19,072 bases of DNA, taken from NCBI GenBank assembly GCA_965659845.1, contig CBFHXS010000047.1:1-19072 (forward strand), in the 5' to 3' direction. This DNA is from Brumimicrobium sp965659845 (GTDB taxonomy: Bacteria > Bacteroidota > Bacteroidia > Flavobacteriales_D > Crocinitomicaceae). Positions within the stretch are counted from its first letter, which is position 1, and every line of letters begins with the position of its first letter. A program made the translations under genes and the position numbers. The notes beneath the pieces were generated by a model. That model made no database searches. It saw nothing but the letters and a program-made list of their open reading frames with translations, and had not been told where the DNA came from. Below are positions 7,697-15,186 of this stretch, in pieces.

Positions 7697-9958
7697 GTGG
7701 CAGATCAGCAGCATCAAAACATAGACCTTGAGCAAGAAAGAAAAGAGATCCTAAACGCTTTCAAGGGGTTATTGCGCGTTACAAAAGATAGTCGTAACAA
7801 GGAAGAAACACGACTTATCCGAAAAGCATTTGATGTAGCTGTCGAGGCGCATAAAGACATGCGACGTAAATCGGGTGAACCATACGTTTATCACCCAATT
7901 GCTGTTGCAAAAATTTGTGCTGAAGAAATGGGGCTGGGACCTACGGCAGTGATTTGTGCGTTATTGCATGATACTGTTGAAGATACTTATATCACTCTAG
8001 ACGATATAGAAGACCTTTTCGGAGAAACTGCTAGAAAAGTAATTGATGGACTCACTAAGATTCCAGAGGTATTCGATGAAAATGTTTCGATACAGGCTGA
8101 GAACTTTCGTAAAATGATTTTAACAATCTCTGATGACCTCAGAGTAGTTTTGATTAAGCTTGCTGACCGTATGCATAACATGCGAACCTTAGACAGTATG
8201 CGCTCTGATAAACAATTAAAAATTGCATCAGAAACGAATTTCTTATACGCTCCCTTAGCACATCGTCTAGGCCTCTATTCGCTAAAAAGTGAATTCGAAG
8301 ATTTATGTCTTATGTACATGAATCCTGCAGCATATGATGAGATTCAGAATAAGTTAAAATCTACAAAAGCAGTAAGACAGCGTTTTATACGTCGTTTTAT
8401 GAATCCTATAAAAGTAGCTCTGCAAGATGAGGGATATGATTTTAATATAAAAGCAAGAACAAAGTCTGTTGCATCTATATGGAGAAAAATGAAAAACAAA
8501 GAGGTTCCTTTCGAGGAAGTCTTTGATCTGTTTGCAATTCGTATCATATTGGATACACCTGAAGAATTGGAAAAACCAGACTGCTGGAGAGTTTATAGCA
8601 TTGTTACTGACTTTTACCAACCAAATCCAGACAGATTAAGAGACTGGATTTCTACGCCCCGTGCAAATGGGTATGAGTCTCTCCATACGACTGTAATGAG
8701 TCCACAAGGAAAATGGGTGGAAGTTCAGATCAGATCTAAAAGAATGGATCAAATTGCAGAAAAAGGACTCGCGGCGCATTACAACTATAAGGAATCAAAA
8801 TCTGGCGAGAATAAATTTGACAGATGGATTGGTGAAATAAGAGACCTAATAGATAATCACTCACAAGATGCAATGGATTTTGTGGATGAGTTTAAGTTAA
8901 ATTTGTTTAACGATGAAATCTATGTTTTTACACCTCAAGGTGAATTGCGTGTGCTACCTACAGGGGCTACTACATTAGATTTTGCATTCGATATTCATAC
9001 GGACATTGGTTTGCAATGCATTGGTGCTAAAGTAAACAACAAGTTGGTTCCATTAAGTCATCAATTGAAGAGTGGGCATCAGGTAGAGATCATTACTTCT
9101 AGTAAGCAAAAACCGAACGAAGAATGGTTGAAGTTCGCTATTACCGCAAGAGCTAAACAAAAAATCAAAGGAGCTCTCAATGAAGAGCGCAACAAGATCG
9201 CAGAAGATGGTCGTGAAATTTTAGATCGTAAATTCAAGCAGCATAACATTAGGTTTATATCAGAGAATATATCTCTTCTTGAAGATTATTATAACGTTGC
9301 TACTGCAACAGATTTATATATTCGTATCGCCAAAGGCAAAGTTGATCTTGCAAAGCTTCGTCAAATAAAAAATATAGGAGGAGTTCTTAAAGTTGAAAAA
9401 GAATCTAAGTCTAATAAAATAAGAAAGGCCACCGACATCAATAAGCGTATCGACAAAAAGAAGGATACACTTATTATAGGAGAAGATTTCAACAACATTG
9501 ACTACACTTTTGGAAAATGCTGTAACCCTTTACCTGGTGACTCTGTATTTGGATTCATTACCATAAGTGACGGTATTCGTATACATCGAACCGATTGTCC
9601 TAATGCCGAGAACTTAATGTCAAAAATGGCTTACCGCTGCATTTCTGCAAGATGGAAAGCTAAAGAAGTCAAAGAACATATCGCCAAACTTCGGATTATT
9701 GGAATCGATGATATTGGTATCGTAAATAAAATAACAGAAATCGTTTCCTTTCAGCATAATGTTAATATGCGATCAATAAGCTTTGAGTCTATAGACGGAA
9801 TGTTCGAAGGGAAAATACAGGTATACGTTTTTGACAGACATCACTTAGAAGAATTAATAGATAAGTTTGAAATACTTGAAGGAGTGAAGCGTGTTGAGCG
9901 TTGGGATGAGCACGAAAAAGAATCTAGTGACGAATACGATGAAGAAACGTTAAGTTAA
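7697..9958 (+). CDS. rel: Bifunctional (p)ppGpp synthetase/hydrolase (Rel/SpoT type)
   Basis: This 753-residue protein makes and degrades the alarmone (p)ppGpp in the stringent response. Domains in order: an HD hydrolase with H66, H91-D92 and E95-D96 intact; a RelA/SpoT synthetase region at about 240-360 (ARTKSVASIWRKM, FAIRIILD, ESLHTTV); TGS from about D406 to 467; the cysteine-rich conserved region with C608, C609, H630 and C634; and a C-terminal ACT at about 664-742. The complete HD site argues for a bifunctional Rel rather than a synthetase-only RelA. The start is GTG at 7697; no ATG lies suitably nearby, and the N-terminal length before the HD domain is right for the family. It begins 11 bases after fumarylacetoacetase and probably shares its transcript, though it may also have an internal promoter. 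Confidence 0.97.
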   Translation: MADQQHQNIDLEQERKEILNAFKGLLRVTKDSRNKEETRLIRKAFDVAVEAHKDMRRKSGEPYVYHPIAVAKICAEEMGLGPTAVICALLHDTVEDTYITLDDIEDLFGETARKVIDGLTKIPEVFDENVSIQAENFRKMILTISDDLRVVLIKLADRMHNMRTLDSMRSDKQLKIASETNFLYAPLAHRLGLYSLKSEFEDLCLMYMNPAAYDEIQNKLKSTKAVRQRFIRRFMNPIKVALQDEGYDFNIKARTKSVASIWRKMKNKEVPFEEVFDLFAIRIILDTPEELEKPDCWRVYSIVTDFYQPNPDRLRDWISTPRANGYESLHTTVMSPQGKWVEVQIRSKRMDQIAEKGLAAHYNYKESKSGENKFDRWIGEIRDLIDNHSQDAMDFVDEFKLNLFNDEIYVFTPQGELRVLPTGATTLDFAFDIHTDIGLQCIGAKVNNKLVPLSHQLKSGHQVEIITSSKQKPNEEWLKFAITARAKQKIKGALNEERNKIAEDGREILDRKFKQHNIRFISENISLLEDYYNVATATDLYIRIAKGKVDLAKLRQIKNIGGVLKVEKESKSNKIRKATDINKRIDKKKDTLIIGEDFNNIDYTFGKCCNPLPGDSVFGFITISDGIRIHRTDCPNAENLMSKMAYRCISARWKAKEVKEHIAKLRIIGIDDIGIVNKITEIVSFQHNVNMRSISFESIDGMFEGKIQVYVFDRHHLEELIDKFEILEGVKRVERWDEHEKESSDEYDEETLS

Positions 9959-9977
9959 ATAAAGCTAAAATTGAACA

Positions 9978-9992
9978 TTAACTTACAGTTAA
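9978..9992. repeat. Short perfect inverted repeat upstream of the phosphoesterase gene
   Basis: TTAACT and AGTTAA flank a three-base centre in the 65-base gap between rel and the metallophosphoesterase. It could be a protein-binding site or chance in AT-rich DNA. It is too AT-rich and has no T-tract, so it is a poor terminator. Confidence 0.3.
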
Positions 9993-10023
9993 ACGTTACT
10001 TTCCCGAACATTTTTCAGAATCA

Positions 10024-11268
10024 ATGAGCTATCGTTATATCCTTCTCTTTTCTTTTATGCTAGCCGTATTTTCGGTATTGGACATCTATATTTGGAGAAG
10101 TCTTAAGAGAACCATTAACCCAAAAGTATTTAAATACGTCAAATGGTTCATTCCATTGACCACTGCACTCTTTTTTACAGGGTTTATGTCAAACCTAATT
10201 AGATCTGCCAACGGGATAATGAATGCCAATTATGCGCTAAATCTCATGGTCGGATTTTCATTTGGAGTATTTATCGCCAAACTTTTAATGGCAATCCCAT
10301 TCTTACTAGAGGATATTAAGAGATATCCAATTTTTATGTTCAAATGGATAGTTCGAAAACAACCAAGAAAAGAATCTATGCCTGAGCGAAGAAAGTTTGT
10401 AAGAAACATTTCTTTAGGAGTAGCTTCGATTCCTTTTTTAGGTACTATTTATGGTATTACTGCAGGCAAGTATAATTATCAATTGAAAAGAGTACCTCTT
10501 TCATTCTCTAATTTACCAAAATCATTTGAAGGGTTGAAAGTTATTCAGTTCTCGGATTTTCACTCAGGTAGTTTTGATGATTATGAAGCTGTCAGAAATG
10601 GCCTAGCTTACATTAATGAAAGAAAACCTGACTTAATCCTATTTACAGGCGATTTAGTAAACAATAGAGCTGGAGAGAGTGAACCGTTCATGGAGATGTT
10701 GCGTGAACTTGATGCTCCTCTTGGTAAGTTTGCCATTTTAGGTAATCATGATTACGGCGATTACGTACCGTACAATTCAGACCAAGAGAGGGTTGATAAT
10801 ATGAAGTCGCTATTCAATGTATTTGAATATACTGGTTTTGATCTTCTAAATAACGAGAATAGACAAATCGAAAAAAACGGTGAAATCATAGATATTATTG
10901 GTGTTGAAAATTGGGGGCAAGCCCCATTTCCTCAATATGGCGACTTAGATAAAGCCACTGAAGGCCTACCTAAAGACCGATTCTCAATTTTGCTTTCACA
11001 CGATCCAGATCACTGGGAATATGAAGCAAGAGACTACGATCATCCTTTTGCTTTAACCGTAAGTGGACACACCCATGGCGCTCAGTTTGGAGTTGAAATA
11101 CCAGGTTGGGAATGGAGTCCTGTTCAGTACAGATATAAACGATGGATGGGATTGTACAGAGAAAAAGATCAATACCTTTTTGTTAGCAAAGGGTTCGGTT
11201 TCTTAGGATTTCCTGGCCGCGTTGGTATGTCACCAGAAGTTATTGAATTCACGTTAACCTCGGCATAG
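10024..11268 (+). CDS. Membrane-anchored calcineurin-like metallophosphoesterase
   Basis: The product is 414 residues. The N-terminal third is membranous, with helices at about 4-24, 39-58 and 72-95, then a basic stretch and a fourth hydrophobic segment at about 129-147 preceded by ERRKFVRN, which resembles a twin-arginine motif. The C-terminal domain is a YaeI-like metallophosphoesterase: D178-x-H180 in SDFH, D210 in FTGDLVNN, GNHD at 240-243, a histidine in LLSHDPD, and GHTHG with H349 and H351. All metal ligands are present. YaeI-type enzymes hydrolyse phosphodiesters or phospholipid-linked substrates at membranes; the substrate here is unknown. It lies 65 bases after rel and may be read from the same transcript. 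The layout suggests the catalytic domain faces the periplasm, but I infer this only from the motif order. Confidence 0.9.
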   Translation: MSYRYILLFSFMLAVFSVLDIYIWRSLKRTINPKVFKYVKWFIPLTTALFFTGFMSNLIRSANGIMNANYALNLMVGFSFGVFIAKLLMAIPFLLEDIKRYPIFMFKWIVRKQPRKESMPERRKFVRNISLGVASIPFLGTIYGITAGKYNYQLKRVPLSFSNLPKSFEGLKVIQFSDFHSGSFDDYEAVRNGLAYINERKPDLILFTGDLVNNRAGESEPFMEMLRELDAPLGKFAILGNHDYGDYVPYNSDQERVDNMKSLFNVFEYTGFDLLNNENRQIEKNGEIIDIIGVENWGQAPFPQYGDLDKATEGLPKDRFSILLSHDPDHWEYEARDYDHPFALTVSGHTHGAQFGVEIPGWEWSPVQYRYKRWMGLYREKDQYLFVSKGFGFLGFPGRVGMSPEVIEFTLTSA

Positions 11269-11327
11269 ATACAGTTTTCATATTCATATAAATAAACAGA
11301 AAATAGGCGCCTGCTCTCGGCCGTTGA

Positions 11328-11350
11328 TTATCCACTATTGTTGTGTATAA
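11328..11350. repeat. Inverted pair of DnaA-box-like sequences upstream of fur
   Basis: TTATCCACT at 11328-11336 differs from the DnaA box TTATCCACA only in the last base. TGTGTATAA at 11342-11350 is TTATACACA on the other strand, also a good match. Together they form an imperfect inverted repeat (TTATcCAC and GTGtATAA, seven of eight pairs). They could be a DnaA site or the operator of the adjacent Fur-family regulator. The short palindromes AGGCGCCT (11305-11312) and CGGCCG (11318-11323) lie just upstream in an unusually GC-rich patch. Confidence 0.35.
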
Positions 11351-11398
11351 CTTCTCTACAAAAATTTAATATAAACCTAACCAATAATACAAATTCAT

Positions 11399-11406
11399 TA
11401 TTTTTG
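11399..11406 (+). promoter_or_regulatory. Probable -7 box of the fur-STAS-purA-ostA operon
   Basis: TATTTTTG matches the Bacteroidota -7 consensus TAnnTTTG exactly and ends 17 bases before the fur ATG. No clear TTG is found at the -33 distance, so the site is supported only by the -7 element and its position. Confidence 0.5.
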
Positions 11407-11423
11407 TCTTTTAACTAAGGTGC

Positions 11424-11885
11424 ATGGAAAACGTACAAGAAACAGTAAAAGACATTTTTTCAGCCTACCTCGAAAAAAATGGTCATAGAAAGACGCCGGA
11501 GCGTTTCGCCATTCTAGAGGAGATCTATAACTATGAGGGTCATTTTGACATTGAGTCGTTGTACATCAAAATGAAAAATAAGAATTATCGTGTTTCAAGA
11601 GCTACGTTGTACAATACAATAGACTTATTGCTTGCCTGTAACCTAGTTCGAAAACATCAATTCGGAAAGAACATTGCTCAATTTGAAAAGTCTCACGGCT
11701 TTAAGCAACATGATCATATGATTTGTACCGATACTGGAGAGTTGATTGAATTTTGCGATCCACGAATACAGAATATAAAAAGTACTATTGAAGAAGTTTT
11801 TGGAGTAAAGATCCACCACCACTCTCTATATTTTTATGGTGTTCGAAATGATAAGTCTGAAAAACCTGAAGATAAAAAATCGTGA
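11424..11885 (+). CDS. Fur-family transcriptional regulator lacking most structural-zinc cysteines
   Basis: The product has 153 residues. It has an N-terminal winged helix (residues 1-85; TPERFAILEEIY and YRVSRATLYNTIDLL) and a C-terminal metal-binding dimerisation domain. Regulatory-site ligands of Fur are recognisable: H40, E88 in FEKSHG, H96-D97-H98 in KQHDHMIC, E109 in IEF, and H133 in HHHSLYFYG. Of the two CxxC pairs that hold structural zinc in E. coli Fur, only C101 remains; the partner is T104, and the second pair is replaced by R141 and K144 in YGVRNDK. The protein is therefore Fur-like in sensing site but has no standard zinc clamp. Its target metal (iron, zinc or peroxide sensing) cannot be decided. 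It leads a four-gene operon and overlaps the next gene by four bases (GTGA). Confidence 0.9.
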   Translation: MENVQETVKDIFSAYLEKNGHRKTPERFAILEEIYNYEGHFDIESLYIKMKNKNYRVSRATLYNTIDLLLACNLVRKHQFGKNIAQFEKSHGFKQHDHMICTDTGELIEFCDPRIQNIKSTIEEVFGVKIHHHSLYFYGVRNDKSEKPEDKKS

Positions 11886-12241
11886 GTAATACATTTAATT
11901 CGAAAAAGCACCCTTCAGGTGTTCAAATCTATTCGTTGAGTGAACAACTTATGACGAGTGAAACAGCACACCATTTGGTCGAAAAAGTGGAAGAAGACCT
12001 AGAAGTAGGTCAACGGAAGTTCATTTTAGACATTACAGAAGTAGAACACATGAATAGTAGTGGATTGAACAGCATGTTAAGGTCATTCACAAAAATTAGA
12101 AATAAAGGAGGAGAGTCGGTGATATTAAACCCCTCCAATTCGGTAAATAAGCTATTAGAAATATCTAAATTAAATACTGTTTTTCGCATCGAATCAAGCG
12201 AAGAACAAGCTATACAACATTTAACTGCGAACAAAGCATGA
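11882..12241 (+). CDS. STAS-domain protein (anti-sigma factor antagonist-like)
   Basis: The product is 119 residues, essentially one STAS domain. The signature FILDITEVEHMNSSGLNSML (about residues 47-66) matches the region of SpoIIAA and RsbV that carries the phosphorylated serine; S59 would be the equivalent residue, with S60 next to it. Such proteins bind and are phosphorylated by anti-sigma-factor kinases, or serve in other partner-switching circuits. No matching kinase or PP2C phosphatase is seen in the window, so its partner is unknown. It uses a GTG start that overlaps the fur stop by four bases, and its own TGA overlaps the purA ATG by four bases. The position between fur and purA seems conserved in flavobacteria from memory. 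Confidence 0.88.
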   Translation: MSNTFNSKKHPSGVQIYSLSEQLMTSETAHHLVEKVEEDLEVGQRKFILDITEVEHMNSSGLNSMLRSFTKIRNKGGESVILNPSNSVNKLLEISKLNTVFRIESSEEQAIQHLTANKA

Positions 12242-13515
12242 ATAAAGTAGACGTACTATTAGGGTTACAATGGGGAGATGAAGGAAAAGGAAAGATCGTT
12301 GATGTTCTTACCCCAAAATATGACATAATCGCACGATTCCAAGGTGGTCCAAATGCAGGACATACATTAGAATTTGATGGTATTAAACATGTTTTGCATA
12401 CGATTCCATCTGGTATTTTCCGTGAAGGAACGATGAATGTGATCGGAAACGGAGTCGTAATTGACCCTGTGATTTTCAAACAAGAGATTGACAACCTGGA
12501 TAAATTCAACTTAGCGATTAAAGATATTCTTTTGATATCCAAGAAAGCACACCTAATTCTTCCTACGCATCGTTTATTGGATGCAGCATCAGAAAAAGCC
12601 AAAGGAAAAGAGAAGATTGGTTCAACGCTTAAAGGAATCGGTCCAACTTATATGGATAAAACAGGAAGAAATGGACTTCGAGTTGGAGATATTTTCTCAC
12701 CTAAATTTCAAGAAAAGTATGAAAACCTTGTTGCAAAACACGTTGGGATACTAGATCACCACGATGGGTTTGAATACGACCTTAAATCTTTGGAAACTGC
12801 TTTCTTTCAAGGAATCGAATTACTGAAATCGTTAACCACAATCGATAGCGAACAATACATCAATAGTGCACTCAAAGAAGGAAAGACTGTTCTTGCAGAA
12901 GGTGCTCAAGGTACGTTGTTAGATATTGATTTTGGTAGTTATCCTTTTGTAACTTCATCGAATACAGTGACTGCCGGGACATGCACAGGACTTGGAGTTG
13001 CTCCTACTAGAATTGGTGATGTTATTGGAATCTTTAAGGCTTATTGTACCAGAGTAGGATCTGGACCCTTCCCTACTGAATTGGAGAATGAAGAAGGTGA
13101 AGCGATAAGAAAGGCTGGAGCCGAATTTGGAGCCACTACTGGACGACCAAGAAGATGCGGATGGATAGATCTTCCTGCACTTAAATATGCAATAATGATT
13201 AACGGTGCTTCTGAGCTGTCTATGATGAAGTCTGATGTGCTTGATACGTTCGAAACGATAAAAGTTTGTACACATTATATCATCGATGGCAAGAAAGTTG
13301 ATTATTTACCGTTTGATATCACAGATACTGACATTGAGCCTGTTCTAGAATCAATTAAAGGATGGAATAAAGACATTACAGGCTTAACGTCAATGAATGA
13401 TGCACCTCAGGAGTTGATTGACTATGTGGCATATTTGGAAAAACATCTTGAAGTTCCAATTACCACGGTTTCTGTCGGTCCTGACCGAACGCAAACATTG
13501 AACAATAAAAAGTAA
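12238..13515 (+). CDS. purA: Adenylosuccinate synthetase
   Basis: The product has 425 residues and catalyses GTP-dependent joining of IMP and aspartate, the first committed step to AMP. The N-terminal WGDEGKGK loop gives the catalytic D14, and GPNAGHT gives H42, matching D13 and H41 of the E. coli enzyme. The GIGPTYMDK segment, EGAQGTLLDIDFGSYPFVTSS and the GTTP-base region near TGRPRRCGWID are also present. Length is normal. Its ATG overlaps the stop of the STAS gene (ATGA), and the next gene starts directly after its TAA. Purine demand could thus be tied to whatever controls the fur-led operon. Confidence 0.98.
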   Translation: MNKVDVLLGLQWGDEGKGKIVDVLTPKYDIIARFQGGPNAGHTLEFDGIKHVLHTIPSGIFREGTMNVIGNGVVIDPVIFKQEIDNLDKFNLAIKDILLISKKAHLILPTHRLLDAASEKAKGKEKIGSTLKGIGPTYMDKTGRNGLRVGDIFSPKFQEKYENLVAKHVGILDHHDGFEYDLKSLETAFFQGIELLKSLTTIDSEQYINSALKEGKTVLAEGAQGTLLDIDFGSYPFVTSSNTVTAGTCTGLGVAPTRIGDVIGIFKAYCTRVGSGPFPTELENEEGEAIRKAGAEFGATTGRPRRCGWIDLPALKYAIMINGASELSMMKSDVLDTFETIKVCTHYIIDGKKVDYLPFDITDTDIEPVLESIKGWNKDITGLTSMNDAPQELIDYVAYLEKHLEVPITTVSVGPDRTQTLNNKK

Positions 13516-15135
13516 TTGAAAGTATTACCACATATAGTTCTTATTGCGCTTTTGACAGGAAGCGCATTTTTTTTGTTACCGAATTTTTCTGTAGCTCAGC
13601 AAGAAGTTATTGAGCTTCTTGAAGGGTCAGATAATATTCGTCTAGACGGTAAGTCTGGAAATTATGTGATCACTGGAAATGTAATCTTTGAGAAAGACGG
13701 AGCTAAACTATATTGTGACTCAGCATATTACAACATAGTTAAAGAACAGGTTCGAGCTTATAGCCATGTTCATCTCAATAAGAGAGACACCTTGAATATG
13801 TTTTGTGATTCATTATTCTATGATTTTTCAGAAAGTTATGCCAAACTATGGGGGAATGTGCGGGTTCGAGATAATGAATTCAAACTCACCACAGACTCTC
13901 TGGACTACGATATTGACAAAGATATGGGGGTTTATCGAAATGGCGGAATTATTACCAGCATTACATCTCCAGATAAACTAACGAGTAAAATAGGCTACTT
14001 CTATCCTAGGAAAGAGCAGTTTAACTTCCGAAAAAATGTTGCTTACAGCAGTGATAACTACAAGATTACTACAGATACGCTCCAATTTAATGGTTTGAGC
14101 AAAAAAGCCTACTTCTTTGGACCTACCCATATTGATGGAGATGGAGGAAAAATGTACAGTGAAAAAGGTTGGTACAATCTAAACAAGGATGAGGGCGTTC
14201 TATCTCAAAACGCTTATATTGATCGAAAAGATATTTATATTGCTGCCGATAGTTTATTTTATTCCTCTGAAGATAGCGTATACATAGCAGAGCGAAACAT
14301 TCGGATTAAGGACACGCTTAACAAGCTTACTTTTAAAGGTGATTTTGCTAAGAGCGACCAAAAGAAACATTTTGCTTTTATCACAGGTCATGCCCTGGCT
14401 GAAAAGTACAATGAAGAAGATACCTTATGCATACACGCTGACACATTATACAATGTTCTAGATTCTCTCAATGAAGCCAAGCTCATTAAAGCCTATCATG
14501 AGGTTTCCATTTTTCGAGGAGATATGCAAGGGATCTGTGATTCTTTAACCTACCAAAAAACAGAAGGAATAATAAACATGTTTTCAGAACCTATTCTTTG
14601 GGCAAAACAAGCTCAACTTTCCGGTGACACGATAAGCGTTTATGAATTAGATGGTCAAATCGATAAGGCATTTCTTCGAAAAAGCAGTATAGTAGTTACA
14701 CGAGTAGTTGAAACAGACTATTACAACCAGGTTTCAGGTACATCTATGACTGTTAATTTTGATAGCACAAAAATTAAACGAGTGGACATAGAGAAAAATG
14801 CAAAAACGCTCTATTTCCTTGAGGATGAGTCTGAATCTGATACAGCTATAATTGTTGAACGAAAAGGTATGAATAGACTTTATTCATCTGATATAAGCCT
14901 ATACTTTGAAAAAGGTGATTTATCCGGAGCCACATATAGAAGTGAACCGGATGGTATACTTTACCCAATGAATCAGATAAAGAAGAGTGAAGAGCGCACC
15001 GAACATTTTCATTGGTCTCCTGAACGTAGACCTCTTTCTCCCGAATTTATGATTCTAGACATTGATGAGCAATCAGCTATCAAGTTATTCTTACGCGTAC
15101 TATTCAGTTATACAATTGAACCTCATTGGAAATAA
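13516..15135 (+). CDS. OstA/LptA-like envelope protein, secreted
   Basis: The 539-residue product starts with a signal peptide (about residues 1-28, ending FSVAQ). It continues as repeating beta-strand units of the OstA/LptA type: LDGKSGNYVITGNVIFEKDGAKLYCDS in the first unit, then recurring patterns of D-S-L-x-Y-D and A-x-x-D-S-L-F-Y. Proteins of this group form the periplasmic bridge or related beta-jellyroll scaffolds in lipopolysaccharide transport; I infer a similar role from lpxB in the same window. The start is TTG at 13516, immediately after the purA stop (TAATTG). It is the only start that keeps the signal peptide, and the next in-frame ATG lies beyond the first OstA unit. It ends the operon led by fur. 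Confidence 0.85.
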   Translation: MKVLPHIVLIALLTGSAFFLLPNFSVAQQEVIELLEGSDNIRLDGKSGNYVITGNVIFEKDGAKLYCDSAYYNIVKEQVRAYSHVHLNKRDTLNMFCDSLFYDFSESYAKLWGNVRVRDNEFKLTTDSLDYDIDKDMGVYRNGGIITSITSPDKLTSKIGYFYPRKEQFNFRKNVAYSSDNYKITTDTLQFNGLSKKAYFFGPTHIDGDGGKMYSEKGWYNLNKDEGVLSQNAYIDRKDIYIAADSLFYSSEDSVYIAERNIRIKDTLNKLTFKGDFAKSDQKKHFAFITGHALAEKYNEEDTLCIHADTLYNVLDSLNEAKLIKAYHEVSIFRGDMQGICDSLTYQKTEGIINMFSEPILWAKQAQLSGDTISVYELDGQIDKAFLRKSSIVVTRVVETDYYNQVSGTSMTVNFDSTKIKRVDIEKNAKTLYFLEDESESDTAIIVERKGMNRLYSSDISLYFEKGDLSGATYRSEPDGILYPMNQIKKSEERTEHFHWSPERRPLSPEFMILDIDEQSAIKLFLRVLFSYTIEPHWK

Positions 15136-15160
15136 AAAAGGCGCCCTTTATGGACGCCTT
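15134..15160 (-). terminator. Terminator of gdhA, possibly shared with the convergent ostA-like gene
   Basis: Arms AAGGCGCCC (15138-15146) and GGACGCCTT (15152-15160) enclose a five-base loop. Read on the minus strand the stem pairs fully with one G-U wobble and runs into a T-rich tail (the A-run at 15134-15139), placing it 27 bases after the gdhA stop. On the plus strand it has one C-A mismatch and a weak T-tract, so termination of the upstream operon is less certain. Confidence 0.8.
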
Positions 15161-15186
15161 CTTCAATTATTTCTATAGGAGTTACT

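Noticed and set aside
9978..9992. Inverted repeat after rel as a terminator
   Set aside because: The stem is six A/T-rich pairs and no T-tract follows, so it would be a very weak hairpin.
11328..11350. Replication origin at the DnaA-like boxes
   Set aside because: There are only two boxes, no AT-rich unwinding element cluster, and no dnaA or dnaN nearby.
12210..12602. Minus-strand open frame of 130 codons, cysteine- and proline-rich
   Set aside because: It is antisense to the highly conserved N-terminus of purA and looks like a by-product of that gene's codon use.
12955..13275. Minus-strand open frame of 106 codons, serine-rich
   Set aside because: It is antisense to purA in a conserved region, with low-complexity composition and no start context.
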